From assembly GCA_012960305.1 (NCBI GenBank), contig DUBM01000001.1, forward strand, positions 1-64,000: 64,000 nucleotides of DNA. Direction: 5' to 3'. Under the pieces are notes generated by a model that saw nothing but the letters and a program-made list of their open reading frames with translations, was not told the origin of the DNA and did not search any database. Made by a program: the position numbers and the translations under genes. Shown one piece after another: positions 28,140 to 39,091 of the stretch (positions are counted from its first letter, which is position 1; every line of letters begins with the position of its first letter). Source of the stretch: Gammaproteobacteria bacterium. Lineage in GTDB: Bacteria; Pseudomonadota; Gammaproteobacteria; Pseudomonadales; Pseudohongiellaceae.

Positions 28140-29375
28140 CTATTGTAAGGCTAGAGCTGTGAGTCTACCGCTATTTCCATAGACATACAGTGTGCCATCA
28201 TTGGCTAGCATATTAGCTCGAACACCGTCATCATCGATTTTTGTTCGGCCAATAATACGACCATCAATCTGCGACAGTAAATGAACGTAACCCTCATAAT
28301 CTGCCACAGCGACATAGTTACCTATAGCGGTCGGTGCTGTTATAGAGCGGTTATGCAAATCTTCATTTTCCCATGCTACATCGTCTGAATTATCGCGCAC
28401 AGCAACAATATGACTCTTGTCGTCGCAATAATAAATATTGCCGAATCCCTGATCCAATCCGTGATAACTTGAAGCTTCTCGCCCCCAAACAATCCGACCA
28501 CTCTGTATATCGAAAGCCATGATATTGCCTTGATAACTAGAGGCTAAGACCCTCTGACCGTCTAAAAGTAAATTACCATCAACATCAATAACTCTATCTA
28601 TGTCGTAACGACCTTCAGGAATTGCTACCCGCTCCTCCCAAAGTAAGACCCCGTCTTCGGCCCTTAAAGAAATCAGAGTACCATTGCTAAAGCCAGCAAT
28701 AGCAATTCCGTTTCGAGTAATTACTGGGGAGCTTGTGCCACGAAGAGTGAGAGCCGGCAAAGTGGTTTCGTAAATCCAGCGTTGTTCACCAGTTTCGTGA
28801 TTCAGGGCTACTAGTTTGCCATCAACAGTTTGCGCCACAACAACGTCACCATTGGTTTGAGGAGCTGATAGCACTTCACTAGAAACTGCAGAACGCCAAA
28901 TCTCAGTTCCATCTGCTTGGCTGAGGACTACAACTTCCGCTTCTTCAGTTCCAAACATAACTACACCTTCACCGGCTCCAACTCCGCCAGTAATAGTCTG
29001 GTCTACCTCTTGTCGCCAACGAATTTCCCCAGTAGCTGTATCTATAGCAACGAGATTCCCATTTTCACTAGCCACATAAAGAGTATTATTATCGATAATG
29101 GGATTTATTTTTGTGTAATTACCGCCTTGTCCATTACCGACGTTAACACTCCAACGAGGTCGCAGATCTACTTCTTCCACGATGCTAATAAGCTCAGCAG
29201 GCGGGTCTATCTCATCATCGCCAAACCATTCAAGTGGATTAATCGTGTAATTCGCACAACCACTGAGAAGAGCCAGCAGCAAAGCCATTACTGCCCGTGC
29301 AGCGCTTATGCTCCCATGCCTGAGAAAGCTTGTTGGCCTTAACAATGAAATCATGAATTTTGCCCGTTTGATCAA
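28140..29375 (-). CDS. bamB: Outer membrane assembly lipoprotein BamB
   Basis: A lipobox LLSGC (Cys 40) follows a long leader, so the mature protein is a lipoprotein; the start may be one of the later Met codons (residue 8 is the best alternative). The rest is an eight-bladed PQQ-like propeller with repeats such as [29 protein letters not shown] and [14 protein letters not shown]. It has no PQQ-site residues and is not an enzyme. BamB is a partner of BamA in inserting outer membrane proteins. Its place between yfgM and der is the conserved one, which sets it apart from the quinoproteins elsewhere in the window. Confidence 0.96.
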   Translation of the reverse strand: MIKRAKFMISLLRPTSFLRHGSISAARAVMALLLALLSGCANYTINPLEWFGDDEIDPPAELISIVEEVDLRPRWSVNVGNGQGGNYTKINPIIDNNTLYVASENGNLVAIDTATGEIRWRQEVDQTITGGVGAGEGVVMFGTEEAEVVVLSQADGTEIWRSAVSSEVLSAPQTNGDVVVAQTVDGKLVALNHETGEQRWIYETTLPALTLRGTSSPVITRNGIAIAGFSNGTLISLRAEDGVLLWEERVAIPEGRYDIDRVIDVDGNLLLDGQRVLASSYQGNIMAFDIQSGRIVWGREASSYHGLDQGFGNIYYCDDKSHIVAVRDNSDDVAWENEDLHNRSITAPTAIGNYVAVADYEGYVHLLSQIDGRIIGRTKIDDDGVRANMLANDGTLYVYGNSGRLTALALQ

Positions 29376-29448
29376 TTCTTAATTTTAAGAAAGAGTATTC
29401 TGCTTCTATTGCCCGCTTTTCATTTGCTGCTTAGCTATTTCTCTTTAT

Positions 29449-30117
29449 CTAGCTCTCATTGCTCAAGTCATCGAGTTTCATGCGAAGAGCATCACTCACC
29501 GATCCCGACTGTTGGGCTGCAATGTAAGCTTCCCGAGCATCAATGAAACGGTCCATGACAACGTAGATATCTCCACGCAGCTCAGCAAAGCCCGATTCGA
29601 AAGTTTTGGGATCGACACCATTAACTAATGTCAGAGCGCGCTCTGCTTCTCCTTTAGCCAAAATAACCCTTCCAAGGCGCAAACTTGCTGTTAGTACTAA
29701 GCCTTCATCTCTTGTGGAGAACAGACCATCTTTCTGATTGTCTAAGACCCATTGCAGAGCATTTTCTGCTCCGTCGAGATCACCGTTTCTCACTAATTGT
29801 TGAGCAGAAAACAACGAAGCGAATTGTGCATAAATAGAAGCGTTGTGCTCTTCCTTTAACTGCGCCGAAAGCTCAATTATTCTCAAGCTCTGCCCTTCAT
29901 CAGGAACAGTACCGGGCTCTAATACTGCATTCCTTAAAACCTCTTCATAAAGGTCAGATGCAACTTCGAGAGTTGCGATTCTTGAATTCTGTAATAGCAA
30001 CCAAGAGGTATAGGCTGCAAGTACAGCAATCGCAATAAGAACTAGGCGTTTACCGCTCTCATCCCACCAAGTTTTTAAATTTTCAATTGTTTCTTCTTCC
30101 GAAGCTTGTAATGCCAC
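29449..30117 (-). CDS. yfgM: YfgM-type TPR membrane protein, ancillary to the Sec translocon
   Basis: A single membrane helix at about 25-43 follows the family start EEETIENLKTWWDESGKRL. The remaining 175 residues are TPR-like (LRLGRVILAKGEAERALTLV, FAELRGDIYVVMDRFIDARE). In Escherichia coli YfgM binds SecYEG and PpiD and acts with periplasmic chaperones. Order (hisS-yfgM-bamB) is conserved. The 206-base gap after hisS is larger than usual and may hold a promoter for the yfgM-bamB-der part, though no clear one was seen. Confidence 0.93.
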   Translation of the reverse strand: MALQASEEETIENLKTWWDESGKRLVLIAIAVLAAYTSWLLLQNSRIATLEVASDLYEEVLRNAVLEPGTVPDEGQSLRIIELSAQLKEEHNASIYAQFASLFSAQQLVRNGDLDGAENALQWVLDNQKDGLFSTRDEGLVLTASLRLGRVILAKGEAERALTLVNGVDPKTFESGFAELRGDIYVVMDRFIDAREAYIAAQQSGSVSDALRMKLDDLSNES

Positions 30118-30323
30118 GACTCACTCCTGACTACTTTTACATTCTTTCCTAATTAGGCGAAATTCCACGAAAAGTCGCTAATTATCTTAACTAGATAAAA
30201 ATATATTGATTGAATTCTCTGTTACAAGCCTGCTAAAGAAATTCGCTGACTATAATCAGACAGCGATTCTACCTGTTTGTTCGACTAGAGGCACGAATCT
30301 AGAGTGCTTAACGGTAAAAAGAA

Positions 30324-31628
30324 CTATGAATTTTGTAGAAATTCAGCGATTTTCCCCACAGAATCAGCTAATTCAAGAGTAATTGATTCTCCGCTATCGT
30401 CCAGACGTCGTATCTTAACGTTTTTCAGAGGCTCTTCTGCGCCTGGCTCAGATTCCAGAATTATCGCTAGTCGTGCTCCTGAGGCGAAAGCACGCTTGAG
30501 TTGGCTATTGTATTTACCGCCCCCACAGTGATTAAGAACACCCAGATCTGGGTACCTAGCACGAATTTGTCTGCTCAGTTGCAAACCTTCAGCCGCGAGA
30601 GTATCACCCACAACTAACACGAAAATATCGATAGTCTGTAACTCAGACGGTGGAATTTTCTCTAGTGAGTCCAGCATTAGTACCAGACGCTCTTCACCGA
30701 TGGCAAAACCTGCTGCTAAAGTTGGCTTGCCGCCAATTTGCTCTACTAGACCGTCGTAACGACCACCACCGCAGACTGCACCTTGGGCACCTAGGCTGTC
30801 AGTAGTCCATTCAAAAACACAGTTATTATAGTAATCGAGACCACGTACTAAGCGCGAGTTTTCAATATATGCGATACCCAGCCCATCTAGTAAGCCCTGT
30901 AATTGCCTATAGTGAGAAACACTGCCCTGATTCACAAAATCTGTCAGTAGCGGCGCGTCTTTTAATGCATCTTGAACTAGCGGGTTTTTGCTATCTAACA
31001 CCCGCATTGGATTACTGTGCATTCGATTGCGAGCGTCATCATCTAGCTCTTTTTCTCTTGTCTCCAAATAGGACGTTAGAGCTGCCCCGTAATTTTTTCG
31101 ATCATCAGCGCTACCAATATTGTTTATTTCCAATACGAGGTATTCAGTAAGCCCAAGCTCTTGCCACAGTGTGGCCGAAAGCTGTATTACTTCAGCATCG
31201 ATATCGGGCCCCGCCATACCGAATGCTTCGGCGCCAAATTGGTGAAACTGGCGATAGCGTCCTTTTTGCGGTCTTTCATGACGAAACATAGGTCCTTGAT
31301 ACCAAAGCCGCTGATGTTGATTGTAAAGCAAACCATGTTGATCGGCGGCGCGAACACACCCAGCCGTGCCTTCTGGACGCAAGGTCAAATTGGCACCATT
31401 GCGATCATCGAAACTGTACATTTCTTTTTCAACAATGTCTGTCACTTCACCAATTGAACGCTTAAACAACTGAGTTTGTTCTAGAATAGGAAACCGAATC
31501 TCACTGTAACCGTAACTTTGAACAACTTTTTGGAAACTGTTTTCCAAATATTGCCAGCTAGGCGTTTGCTCTGGAAGAATGTCATTCATTCCTCGAATGG
31601 CTTGAATTTTTTTTTTGGACTTTGACAT
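30324..31628 (-). CDS. hisS: Histidyl-tRNA synthetase
   Basis: Class II synthetase motifs are present: motif 1 around FPILEQTQLFKRS, motif 2 with LTLRPEGTAGCVRA and MFRHERPQKGRYRQFHQ, the histidine loop LVRGLDYYNN and motif 3 GFAIGEERL. The C-terminal anticodon-binding domain follows (IDIFVLVVGD, NHCGGGKYNSQLKRA). Length of 434 residues is standard. The enzyme charges tRNA-His in the cytoplasm. The gene lies 65 bases after ispG, in the order found in most gammaproteobacteria. In the anticodon-binding domain the run of three Gly (HCGGG) is slightly unusual. Confidence 0.98.
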   Translation of the reverse strand: MSKSKKKIQAIRGMNDILPEQTPSWQYLENSFQKVVQSYGYSEIRFPILEQTQLFKRSIGEVTDIVEKEMYSFDDRNGANLTLRPEGTAGCVRAADQHGLLYNQHQRLWYQGPMFRHERPQKGRYRQFHQFGAEAFGMAGPDIDAEVIQLSATLWQELGLTEYLVLEINNIGSADDRKNYGAALTSYLETREKELDDDARNRMHSNPMRVLDSKNPLVQDALKDAPLLTDFVNQGSVSHYRQLQGLLDGLGIAYIENSRLVRGLDYYNNCVFEWTTDSLGAQGAVCGGGRYDGLVEQIGGKPTLAAGFAIGEERLVLMLDSLEKIPPSELQTIDIFVLVVGDTLAAEGLQLSRQIRARYPDLGVLNHCGGGKYNSQLKRAFASGARLAIILESEPGAEEPLKNVKIRRLDDSGESITLELADSVGKIAEFLQNS

Positions 31629-31693
31629 AGAGTTTTAGTTAAAGGAGTGTGTGAGAATTATTCAATTACTTTAAAAGCCGTTTGTTTATGATT

Positions 31694-32806
31694 TTAGTCT
31701 GATACGATAAGATTCTTTTCAGCAGCTTGCTTTTCTGCTACTCGCTGACGAACCATAGTTTCTAATTCATCTACTAAGTTTTCATTATTAACCTTATGGT
31801 CAGGAACACCTTCAACATAAGCAAGATTATTTGGTGATGCTCCAGTTAACCCTATTTCAGCAACTTTGGCTTCGCCTGGGCCATTTACAATACAGCCAAT
31901 AACAGCCACATCGATAGCAGTGGTAATGTCTTCCAAGCGAGACTCCAATTCATTAACTACTGATATCACATCAAAATTTTGTCTTGAGCAACTCGGACAG
32001 GCAACCAAATTGACACCCTTGTGCCGTATACCCAGACTCTTCAATATGTCGAACCCCACTTTTACTTCTTCAACCGGATCAGCAGCAAGAGAAATTCTAA
32101 TGGTGTCACCGATGCCATCCATCAACAAAGAACCCAAACCAATAGCTGATTTCACTGTGCCGGATCTTAAACCTCCAGCTTCGGTAATTCCCAGATGGAA
32201 CGGCTGATCGATTTGCGATGCTAGATCCCGATAGGCATCTAGAGTCATAAATATTTCTGATGCCTTTAAGCTAATCTTGAATTCATGGAAATCCAATTTA
32301 TCGAGAATATCGATCTGAACAAGAGCCGATTCGACCATCGCCTTGGCATTAGGTTCTTTGTATTTACGTAAAAGAGATTTACCCAAAGAGCCCGCGTTAA
32401 CCCCAATTCGGAGTGGAATATTTTTATCTTTAGCACTGTCGACTACCGCACGAATTCTCTCTTCGCTGCCAATATTTCCAGGATTTATTCTTAAGCAATC
32501 GACGCCATATTCTAGAACTTTTAAGGCTATACGATAGTCAAAATGAATATCAGCCACCAGAGGCACGTTGACTTGATGACGAATTGATTTAAACGCTTCC
32601 GCGGCGTCCATCGAGGGAACCGAGACTCTAACTATGTCGACACCAGCGTTCACCAAACGCTGTATCTGACCGAGAGTTGCATCTACATCACACGTCTCTG
32701 TATTTGTCATACTTTGGACTGAGACTGGAGCATTGCCGCCCACAGCAACGTCTCCCACCATAATCTGGCGAGTCTTGCGACGAGGTATTAAAGAATTGGC
32801 ACTCAT
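31694..32806 (-). CDS. ispG: 4-hydroxy-3-methylbut-2-enyl diphosphate synthase
   Basis: The N-terminal TIM-barrel part starts [16 protein letters not shown] and [11 protein letters not shown]. The C-terminal domain holds the [4Fe-4S] cysteines: the pair in [11 protein letters not shown] and the third in [10 protein letters not shown], with the conserved Glu nearby. The 370-residue length fits. IspG carries out the next-to-last step of the MEP isoprenoid pathway, converting MEcPP to HMBPP. Its cluster would be supplied by the Isc system encoded upstream on this strand. Three bases separate it from the rodZ stop, so they are translationally close. Confidence 0.98.
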   Translation of the reverse strand: MSANSLIPRRKTRQIMVGDVAVGGNAPVSVQSMTNTETCDVDATLGQIQRLVNAGVDIVRVSVPSMDAAEAFKSIRHQVNVPLVADIHFDYRIALKVLEYGVDCLRINPGNIGSEERIRAVVDSAKDKNIPLRIGVNAGSLGKSLLRKYKEPNAKAMVESALVQIDILDKLDFHEFKISLKASEIFMTLDAYRDLASQIDQPFHLGITEAGGLRSGTVKSAIGLGSLLMDGIGDTIRISLAADPVEEVKVGFDILKSLGIRHKGVNLVACPSCSRQNFDVISVVNELESRLEDITTAIDVAVIGCIVNGPGEAKVAEIGLTGASPNNLAYVEGVPDHKVNNENLVDELETMVRQRVAEKQAAEKNLIVSD

Positions 32807-32809
32807 GGC

Positions 32810-33772
32810 TTACAAGCCTACAGTGAGGCGTGCAGAGTTGTCGATACGTATATCGCCCGAAACGTCTATTTCATCACCGTTCAAACTTAGACTAATGAAA
32901 GGCGCATCTCCAAGCAAAATATTAAAAGGTGCATTTCCGTGTATCTCCAGAATATCCCCTTCAGCACGAATATTTCGGTAAATCTGATTTTCCTCACTGT
33001 CGCTAACGTCAATCCAGCTCTCCCCCGCAAAGGTTATTTTCAACAGGTCATCTCCAGTCATCCCAATTCTAATTACCGTATCCTGACCGATACTAACAAT
33101 ATCCGCGTCTGCAGCTAATATGGGGGCCCTTGTTGTATCTACGGGATTAGAAAGGGTATTGATTACCGTCGCGAGGTCCAAGTTGAGCTCGGACTCAGCC
33201 GAGATAGATGATTGTCGCACCGATGATCTGTTTGCAGTTGCTGTGCTATTAGATACAGAAAGGGTTGGCGATGGAATGATGCTTGCAGTTGTTTGAAGTA
33301 TCGCTGATGGCTCTGGAACTTGCCCTGACGTAACAGTGTCTTCTTCATCGGAATACTTGTCGATAGCCCAAAGCCCTGCAAAACCAATAACAAAAACTAC
33401 TACGGGCACGATTAGCCAAAGTCGGTTTCTGTCTTTCTTCCTCCGCACTCGTAAATGCCCCGCATCATCCTTGCTGGCTTGCAGTTGCTCAATATACTCG
33501 TCATACAGAGAAATAACCTCATCAACATTTAACTTTAGAAGTATCGCATAACTCTTAATATAACCTTTTGCAAAAATAGCACCTGGTAACTTCTCATAAA
33601 GATCTGCTTCAATGGATCTTACGTAATTCTTGGTAATGTGTAATTTTTCTGCCACTTCTTTTTCTGAAAAACCACGACGCACACGCTCTTGGCTTAGCAG
33701 CGAGCCAACAGTTTCATTGGCAACAACGTTGTCTTTGATATCAGGCTTGGGAATTAATTCTTCAGATGGCAT
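32810..33772 (-). CDS. rodZ: Cell-shape protein RodZ
   Basis: A cytoplasmic helix-turn-helix (about 22-90: ERVRRGFSEKEVAEKLHITK) is followed by a basic stretch, one membrane helix at about 117-136 and a periplasmic part. The C-terminal 80 residues match the DUF4115 beta domain (LKITFAGESWIDVSD, LEIHGNAPFNILLGDA). RodZ links MreB filaments to the membrane for rod shape. The S/T-rich linker between helix and beta domain is about 80 residues. In many relatives pilF/pilW lies between rlmN and rodZ; here that gene is missing and only 160 bases separate them. Confidence 0.94.
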   Translation of the reverse strand: MPSEELIPKPDIKDNVVANETVGSLLSQERVRRGFSEKEVAEKLHITKNYVRSIEADLYEKLPGAIFAKGYIKSYAILLKLNVDEVISLYDEYIEQLQASKDDAGHLRVRRKKDRNRLWLIVPVVVFVIGFAGLWAIDKYSDEEDTVTSGQVPEPSAILQTTASIIPSPTLSVSNSTATANRSSVRQSSISAESELNLDLATVINTLSNPVDTTRAPILAADADIVSIGQDTVIRIGMTGDDLLKITFAGESWIDVSDSEENQIYRNIRAEGDILEIHGNAPFNILLGDAPFISLSLNGDEIDVSGDIRIDNSARLTVGL

Positions 33773-33932
33773 TACTGAACCTTTGATAAGCCTGCTATTA
33801 ACAGGACAATACCAGTGGTTTTGAGCTTGAATTTAGGCGAGCTGATCACTTTGGGCCCTGCATTATTTTGGCACTTGTATACTTGCATAGACGTGCTGCC
33901 ACTAGTACAGCATTTAGCACATTGACCTTACT

Positions 33933-35105
33933 TCATAGTCTGTCGGCAGTTACAGCTAGATTATCAACACTGTCGAAGACTTTTCTATCCTCAACTGCCT
34001 GCTCTGATCGTCGCTTATGACGGCTACTACGCCGGGTTTGATCGGTCACATCACCCACCAATTGGCCACAGGCCGCGCCAATATCATAAGCCCTTGTAGT
34101 CCGGACCGTGACCGTATAACCCGCAGTTTGCAAAATTTGGCGGAAATTACTGATCGCAGAGCTGCTCGGACGCTCGTAATCACTCAATGAAAAGGGATTA
34201 AAAGGTATCAAATTGATCTTGCACGGAAAGGACTTCAGCAATTCAGCAAGATCCCTAGCATGCTGTCGATGATCATTAACGCCTTTAATCAAAGTATACT
34301 CAATAACAGCCACCCTCTTATCGCCAAGACTATCCATATAACCCGATACAGAGCTTAGCAATTTAGCAATGGGGTACTTCTTATTAATGGGCATTATCTG
34401 ATTGCGTAGTTCATCGTTGGGTGCATGAAGGGAAACCGCCAAAGATGCATCAGTGTAAGCTTTTAATTTATCGATTGCTGGAACGACACCAGAAGTACTA
34501 ATAGTAACTTTCCTTTTAGATAAACCGTAAGCACAATCTTCCATCATGATATTTAGAGCTTCCATGACATTGTCAAAATTTAACAACGGTTCACCCATGC
34601 CCATCATAACCACATTACTAACCGGACGTTCCATTTTATCTTTAAAACCTCCAAGTTTTTTATTCGCCCACCAAAGTTGACCTATTACTTCTGCAATGCT
34701 TAGGTTGCTGTTGAATCCTTGCTTACCTGTTGCACAAAAAGTGCAATCCAATGAACAACCAGCCTGGGAAGATACGCAAAGTGTCCCGCGACCAGCTTCG
34801 GGTATAAAAACCATTTCAACCTTGCTGCCACTAACGACCTCGATTATCCATTTATGACACCCGTCTTCAGAAAGATAATCTTCAACGACCTTAGGAAGAG
34901 AAATATTAGTAGTGGCTTTGAGTTTTTCACGAAGTGGTTTGCTGATATCTGTCATCACATCGATATCCACCACGCCACGCTGATGAATCCATTTCATTAT
35001 TTGTTCGGCGCGAAAAGGTTTCTCCCCTAAATCAATAAAAAATGCTCGAAGGTTTTCTAAACTTAGGCCAGCCAGATTGGGTTTGTTTGCTACCATCATG
35101 TTCAA
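33933..35105 (-). CDS. rlmN: Dual-specificity RNA methyltransferase RlmN
   Basis: The radical-SAM motif CSLDCTFC lies at 117-124, preceded by [12 protein letters not shown]. The methyl-carrying Cys is in [11 protein letters not shown] near the C-terminus. [16 protein letters not shown] and [15 protein letters not shown] are further family landmarks. RlmN methylates A2503 of 23S rRNA and A37 of some tRNAs at C2. The 390 residues include a longer basic C-terminal tail ([13 protein letters not shown]) than usual. The start could be one of three Met codons within the first four residues. It follows ndk by 140 bases. Confidence 0.97.
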   Translation of the reverse strand: MNMMVANKPNLAGLSLENLRAFFIDLGEKPFRAEQIMKWIHQRGVVDIDVMTDISKPLREKLKATTNISLPKVVEDYLSEDGCHKWIIEVVSGSKVEMVFIPEAGRGTLCVSSQAGCSLDCTFCATGKQGFNSNLSIAEVIGQLWWANKKLGGFKDKMERPVSNVVMMGMGEPLLNFDNVMEALNIMMEDCAYGLSKRKVTISTSGVVPAIDKLKAYTDASLAVSLHAPNDELRNQIMPINKKYPIAKLLSSVSGYMDSLGDKRVAVIEYTLIKGVNDHRQHARDLAELLKSFPCKINLIPFNPFSLSDYERPSSSAISNFRQILQTAGYTVTVRTTRAYDIGAACGQLVGDVTDQTRRSSRHKRRSEQAVEDRKVFDSVDNLAVTADRL

Positions 35106-35245
35106 CTTACCTTTTTATCATGTCTTTGAAACATGCCCTTTTAACTTACGTTTGCAATTTCTAACTACAAAGTAATTCGACTTATTAACCAGGGGATGGG
35201 CTGCCTGGCTTTGGTCAATAGGAATAGCAGTAATCAGTCGTTACT

Positions 35246-35668
35246 TTAGGGACAGATTTCGTCAGCAGGAAAGAAATAACTTACTTCTCTTTCAGCAGAA
35301 GTAGTGGAGTCGGATCCATGTACGGCATTAGCATCGATAGAATTGGCAAAATCTGCTCTGATAGTTCCGAGTTCCGCATCAGCTGGGTTTGTTGCTCCCA
35401 TCAATTCCCGATTAAGTAATACTGCACCTTCACCCTCTAGTACCTGCACAACTACTGGTCCCGAGGTCATAAACTCTATTAGGTCGCCATAAAATGGCCG
35501 GCTCTGGTGCTCTACATAAAACCCGCCAGCAGATTCTTCATCCAACTGTAGCATCTTTGCTGCCACTATTTTCAATCCAGCTTTTTCAAACCGACTAATA
35601 ATTTCTCCAATAACATTCTTAGCTACGGCATCAGGTTTGATTATGGATAAAGTTCGTTCGATCGACAT
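35246..35668 (-). CDS. ndk: Nucleoside diphosphate kinase
   Basis: The 140-residue protein has the family start [15 protein letters not shown] and the catalytic histidine H117 in NAVHGSDS. It moves the terminal phosphate between nucleoside tri- and diphosphates through a phospho-histidine. Length and the short C-terminal [10 protein letters not shown] are standard for the tetrameric bacterial type. The gene lies after the isc terminator and should have its own promoter between 35669 and 35760. The order iscX-ndk-rlmN is common in gammaproteobacteria. Confidence 0.98.
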   Translation of the reverse strand: MSIERTLSIIKPDAVAKNVIGEIISRFEKAGLKIVAAKMLQLDEESAGGFYVEHQSRPFYGDLIEFMTSGPVVVQVLEGEGAVLLNRELMGATNPADAELGTIRADFANSIDANAVHGSDSTTSAEREVSYFFPADEICP

Positions 35669-35761
35669 TACTACTCCTAGTATTTTGTATCGTAAAAAGA
35701 TCGCGCATTATACGTGGTAACAAGCAGGTTTTGTACGCTTTTTAAGCCGAATTATGCGAAG

Positions 35762-35785
35762 AAAAGCCCTATATTTCAGGGTTTT
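35762..35785 (-). terminator. Terminator at the end of the isc operon
   Basis: On the minus strand, AAAACCCT pairs with AGGG and a following T-rich run across a loop of seven bases (one C bulged). The hairpin starts at the iscX stop codon and is followed by TTTTCTT. The stem is short in GC, so read-through into ndk is possible. Confidence 0.65.
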
Positions 35786-35981
35786 ATTCGGCAGCTTCCT
35801 CAATCCACGCTGCTTGAATTGCTTCGAGTATTTTCTCGCCGCTGCGCTCCGGATCATCATCGAATTCTTCGAGTTCGCAAATCCAGCGATGTAAATCTAC
35901 AAAATTCATGTATTGAGGATCTATGTCTGGATATTTATCTACCAATTCCATTGCTATGTCGTACACATCAGTCCACTTCAC
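35784..35981 (-). CDS. iscX: Fe-S assembly protein IscX
   Basis: A small acidic protein of 65 residues with the family signature KWTDVYDIAMELVDKYPDIDP near the N-terminus (given here up to its key part) and LHRWICELEEFDDDP. IscX binds iron and the desulfurase IscS and tunes cluster building. It is the last gene of the isc operon; the stop overlaps the terminator hairpin. It lies 78 bases after fdx. Confidence 0.97.
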   Translation of the reverse strand: MKWTDVYDIAMELVDKYPDIDPQYMNFVDLHRWICELEEFDDDPERSGEKILEAIQAAWIEEAAE

Positions 35982-36059
35982 CTTAGCTGTATCTCCTCGC
36001 TTAAAGCCATATTGGCGGCCTTCATCTCAACGAATTCTTAATAATCTCTTAATGGCCTC

Positions 36060-36398
36060 TTAATGACCTTCCGATACCATATTAATCGTGTATTTCGGAA
36101 TTTCTATAATCAGGTCCTCCTCCGCTACCAAAGCCTGACAACTAAGACGCGACTCCGGCTCTAGACCCCAGGCCTTATCGAGGTAGTCTTCCTCATTTTC
36201 TTCTGCTTCTAAGAGAGAATCGAAACCCTCACGCACAACAACATGGCAGGTAGTACAAGCGCAGGATTTCTCACAGGCGTGCTCGATGTGAATCTTATGA
36301 GCCAAGGCAGCATTGAGAATGGTAGTCCCTGATTCGACTTCAACAATTGCTCCTTCTGGACAAATAACTTCATGCGGGAGAATGGTAAGTTTTGGCAT
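36060..36398 (-). CDS. fdx: Isc-type [2Fe-2S] ferredoxin
   Basis: The adrenodoxin-like fold is marked by C42, C48, C51 and C87 (ACEKSCACTTCH and RLSCQAL), the four iron ligands, with the extra conserved C46 of the isc type. Length is 112 residues. This ferredoxin supplies electrons during cluster assembly on IscU. It stands between hscA and iscX, its usual place. The upstream bases have a duplicated stretch (ctcgtctctattctcgtctctattct type) near 36405-36432 that spaces it from hscA. Confidence 0.97.
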   Translation of the reverse strand: MPKLTILPHEVICPEGAIVEVESGTTILNAALAHKIHIEHACEKSCACTTCHVVVREGFDSLLEAEENEEDYLDKAWGLEPESRLSCQALVAEEDLIIEIPKYTINMVSEGH

Positions 36399-36465
36399 AT
36401 TACTTCTCGTCTCTATTCTCGTCTCTATTCTTGTAGCTGGATTCTAAGTTCTAAGTATTGGATAG

Positions 36466-38352
36466 TCAGTCCGAAGATGATTCAATCATGTCGATAGACT
36501 CACCCCGTAATGCCGCTCCGATGTGAAGATCCATTCGACGAGCCGCAAAATTTCCGCTCACTCTGTTCAAATCTTCTGTTAAAACTCGAATCTCAGAAGA
36601 ATCCCCTTCCGTGTTTGCGCGCTCTAGTTTTTCGATAGCAGCCTTGATAAGCAAAGATTCACTTTCATCTAGCAGATCACCATCAATTTCCACCGCTGAA
36701 GCTAGTGCATCAATAAGTTGTTGCGCCTCTAGTCTTGCTTCTCCTATGGAGCGCGCCTCCATATCAGCCAGCGCATTTTCCTGGGAAGATTGCAGCATTT
36801 CTTCAATTGCATCAGCGTTTAAACCAAAACTCGGCTTTACTTGAATTTCTGCAATCATCCCAGTACTCAGTTCTTCTGCGCTGACACTCAACAAGCCATC
36901 GGCATCCACCTGAAACTTTACTCGAATCTTAGCAGCCCCAGCCACCATGGGAGGTATCCCCCTCAACTCAAACCTAGCAAGAGACCGGCAATCACTAACT
37001 AATTCTCGCTCTCCTTGTACAACATGGAAAGACATTGCCGTCTGACCTTCTTTGAAAGTAGTAAATTCCTGGTCCCGGGCAACGGGAATTGTTGTATTAC
37101 GAGGAATAATTTTTTCGACCAACTCACCCATGGTTTCGATTCCGAGAGAGAGTGGGTTAACATCAAGCAGGAGAAAGTCATTGGCGGGCTTATTCCCAAT
37201 CAATACATCTGCCTGTATGCCTGCGCCAATAGCAACAACTTTATCAGGATCGATTTCAGCTAGTGCTGGTTTTCCAAAAAACTCAGCAACAGCCTCTCGT
37301 ATAACTAACATTCGTGTAGCGCCGCCAACTAAAACAATATTGTCTATCTCATCAACACTTATCGAAGCATCTCTGATTACACGACGGCAAGTATTGATTA
37401 TACGTTTAACCAATTCAGCGCTTAGCTCAATGAATTGTGCACGGCTTAAGGCACCTTGCCAATTTTCGAAATTAATCTCGACTATGTCTGCTTCGGTCAG
37501 ACTATGTTTGGCGGCAATTGCAGCGTTTCGTAGCCGAGCAAAGGATTTGGAGTCTGTTATCTGATCTAGACCGGCTTCGCTACAAATCCAATCCATGATT
37601 ACTCTATCGAAATCATCGCCGCCTAGATTGGTATCACCGCCGGTTGATAACACTTCAAATACTCCGCGCTGGAGACTAAGCAGTGATACATCAAAAGTGC
37701 CACCTCCAAGATCAAATATAATTATTCGCCCTTGATCATTTGTATCTAAACCGTAAGCCACAGCTGCAGCCGTGGGCTCATTTAGAAGTCTCAAGACATT
37801 TAGTCCTACCAGCTTTGCAGCTTCTTTGGTTTGCTGTCGCTGCGCATCATTGAAATAGGCAGGCACTGTTATTACCACACCTTCTAATTTCCCCCCCAGC
37901 ACTGACTCTGCTCGTGATGCCAAAGTGCCCAGGATATCCGCAGATATTTGTACAGGACTCTTTAATCCTGCTGCGGTTAAGATTTGCGGAACGCCATCTC
38001 TGCTGTTTTGATCAAATTGATAAAGAGAAGTAGCAGCTTTGTTGGCATCGCCTTCTGCTTGAATATCTAGCAGGTTTTTTCCCAACATTCTTTTCGCAGA
38101 AATAATTGTATTAGCCGGGTCTATAGTGAGCTGATCCAGCGCGTCCTGCCCGACTACTGGCTCTAGACCAGCTGGATAGTGCACTACAGAGGGAAGTAAA
38201 TGACTGCCTTCATCATCAGCTAGGATCTCAACAGCTCCGGCGCTACTCGCCGCTACCAGCGAATTAGTAGTACCCAAATCGATACCTACAGCTAGGCGGT
38301 GGAGAGGTTTTGCCGGCTTGCTACCGGGTTCTGATATTTGCAGTAACGCCAT
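36466..38352 (-). CDS. hscA: Fe-S cluster Hsp70 chaperone HscA
   Basis: A DnaK-type ATPase with [14 protein letters not shown] near 21-34, [15 protein letters not shown] and [14 protein letters not shown], followed by the substrate-binding beta domain and a helical lid. At 628 residues it is of HscA size and lacks the long acidic tail of DnaK. With HscB it works on IscU, recognising the LPPVK motif, to release the cluster to target proteins. It follows hscB by 76 bases. A closely related function for DnaK is excluded by context. Confidence 0.97.
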   Translation of the reverse strand: MALLQISEPGSKPAKPLHRLAVGIDLGTTNSLVAASSAGAVEILADDEGSHLLPSVVHYPAGLEPVVGQDALDQLTIDPANTIISAKRMLGKNLLDIQAEGDANKAATSLYQFDQNSRDGVPQILTAAGLKSPVQISADILGTLASRAESVLGGKLEGVVITVPAYFNDAQRQQTKEAAKLVGLNVLRLLNEPTAAAVAYGLDTNDQGRIIIFDLGGGTFDVSLLSLQRGVFEVLSTGGDTNLGGDDFDRVIMDWICSEAGLDQITDSKSFARLRNAAIAAKHSLTEADIVEINFENWQGALSRAQFIELSAELVKRIINTCRRVIRDASISVDEIDNIVLVGGATRMLVIREAVAEFFGKPALAEIDPDKVVAIGAGIQADVLIGNKPANDFLLLDVNPLSLGIETMGELVEKIIPRNTTIPVARDQEFTTFKEGQTAMSFHVVQGERELVSDCRSLARFELRGIPPMVAGAAKIRVKFQVDADGLLSVSAEELSTGMIAEIQVKPSFGLNADAIEEMLQSSQENALADMEARSIGEARLEAQQLIDALASAVEIDGDLLDESESLLIKAAIEKLERANTEGDSSEIRVLTEDLNRVSGNFAARRMDLHIGAALRGESIDMIESSSD

Positions 38353-38428
38353 AGGGTTCTATTAATTATTGCTATGTCCCTGGTAATTTCACTGGATATT
38401 TAGCTTTTGGGGACAGATGATTGTAAGC

Positions 38429-38962
38429 CTAATATCCAAGCCGCTGCTCTTCGCCTTGATTAATTTCCAACAATAGTTTTTTCAGGAACTGCATTTCATG
38501 AAAGATTTTTTTCGCCGTTGCTAACTCGTTATCCATAAGCATGCTAGAAAAAGACTCTTCTCTCGAATTCAATTTTTCCGACACCTCTTTCTTTAATCGG
38601 CCCAATGCATCCAGAGCCGATTCATTTTTTGGGAGCTCATCGAGAGATTCTCTCAATTCCATTTGCTCCATAAGCAAATCTATTCCTAAGTCATGTTGGC
38701 TAACTTGTTCAATATTCATACCTTGGCGCTCCAACATATAGGCAGCCCGTTTCAACGGGTCCTTCAAGGTGTCATAGGCTTGATTGAGCACACTACTTCG
38801 CTGAACTGACCACATCTTTTCTTCTTCAGATGCATTAACAAACCTATCCGGATGCATTTCGACTTGCATCCCACGATAATTCTCTCCGAGCAAATCTATA
38901 TCAAGCTGATAAGTTTCAGGGATACTGAACAGCTGAAAATAATTTTTATTGATTGTTTGCAC
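38429..38962 (-). CDS. hscB: Fe-S cluster co-chaperone HscB
   Basis: The J-domain is N-terminal with the HPD motif at 37-39 (VEMHPDRF), followed by the C-terminal three-helix domain that binds IscU (LGIDLLMEQMELRESLDEL). Length is 177 residues. HscB brings the IscU-cluster complex to HscA and stimulates its ATPase. It sits between iscA and hscA as usual; the gap to iscA is 129 bases. Confidence 0.97.
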   Translation of the reverse strand: MQTINKNYFQLFSIPETYQLDIDLLGENYRGMQVEMHPDRFVNASEEEKMWSVQRSSVLNQAYDTLKDPLKRAAYMLERQGMNIEQVSQHDLGIDLLMEQMELRESLDELPKNESALDALGRLKKEVSEKLNSREESFSSMLMDNELATAKKIFHEMQFLKKLLLEINQGEEQRLGY

Positions 38963-39091
38963 TTATGAAGAATCGATACAGCTAGATGCTGCTAGTTGAA
39001 AGTATTTAGAACCACAGCTCACAACCTAATCATGATGCGGAAAAGTATTTTTAGTGAGCCAAGTGAATGAAAGGTTTTGATTATATAATCT

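Noticed and set aside
35189-35208. CCAGG/CCTGG hairpin after ndk
   Set aside because: A 5-bp stem with a 10-base loop and no T-run on either strand is too weak for a terminator call.
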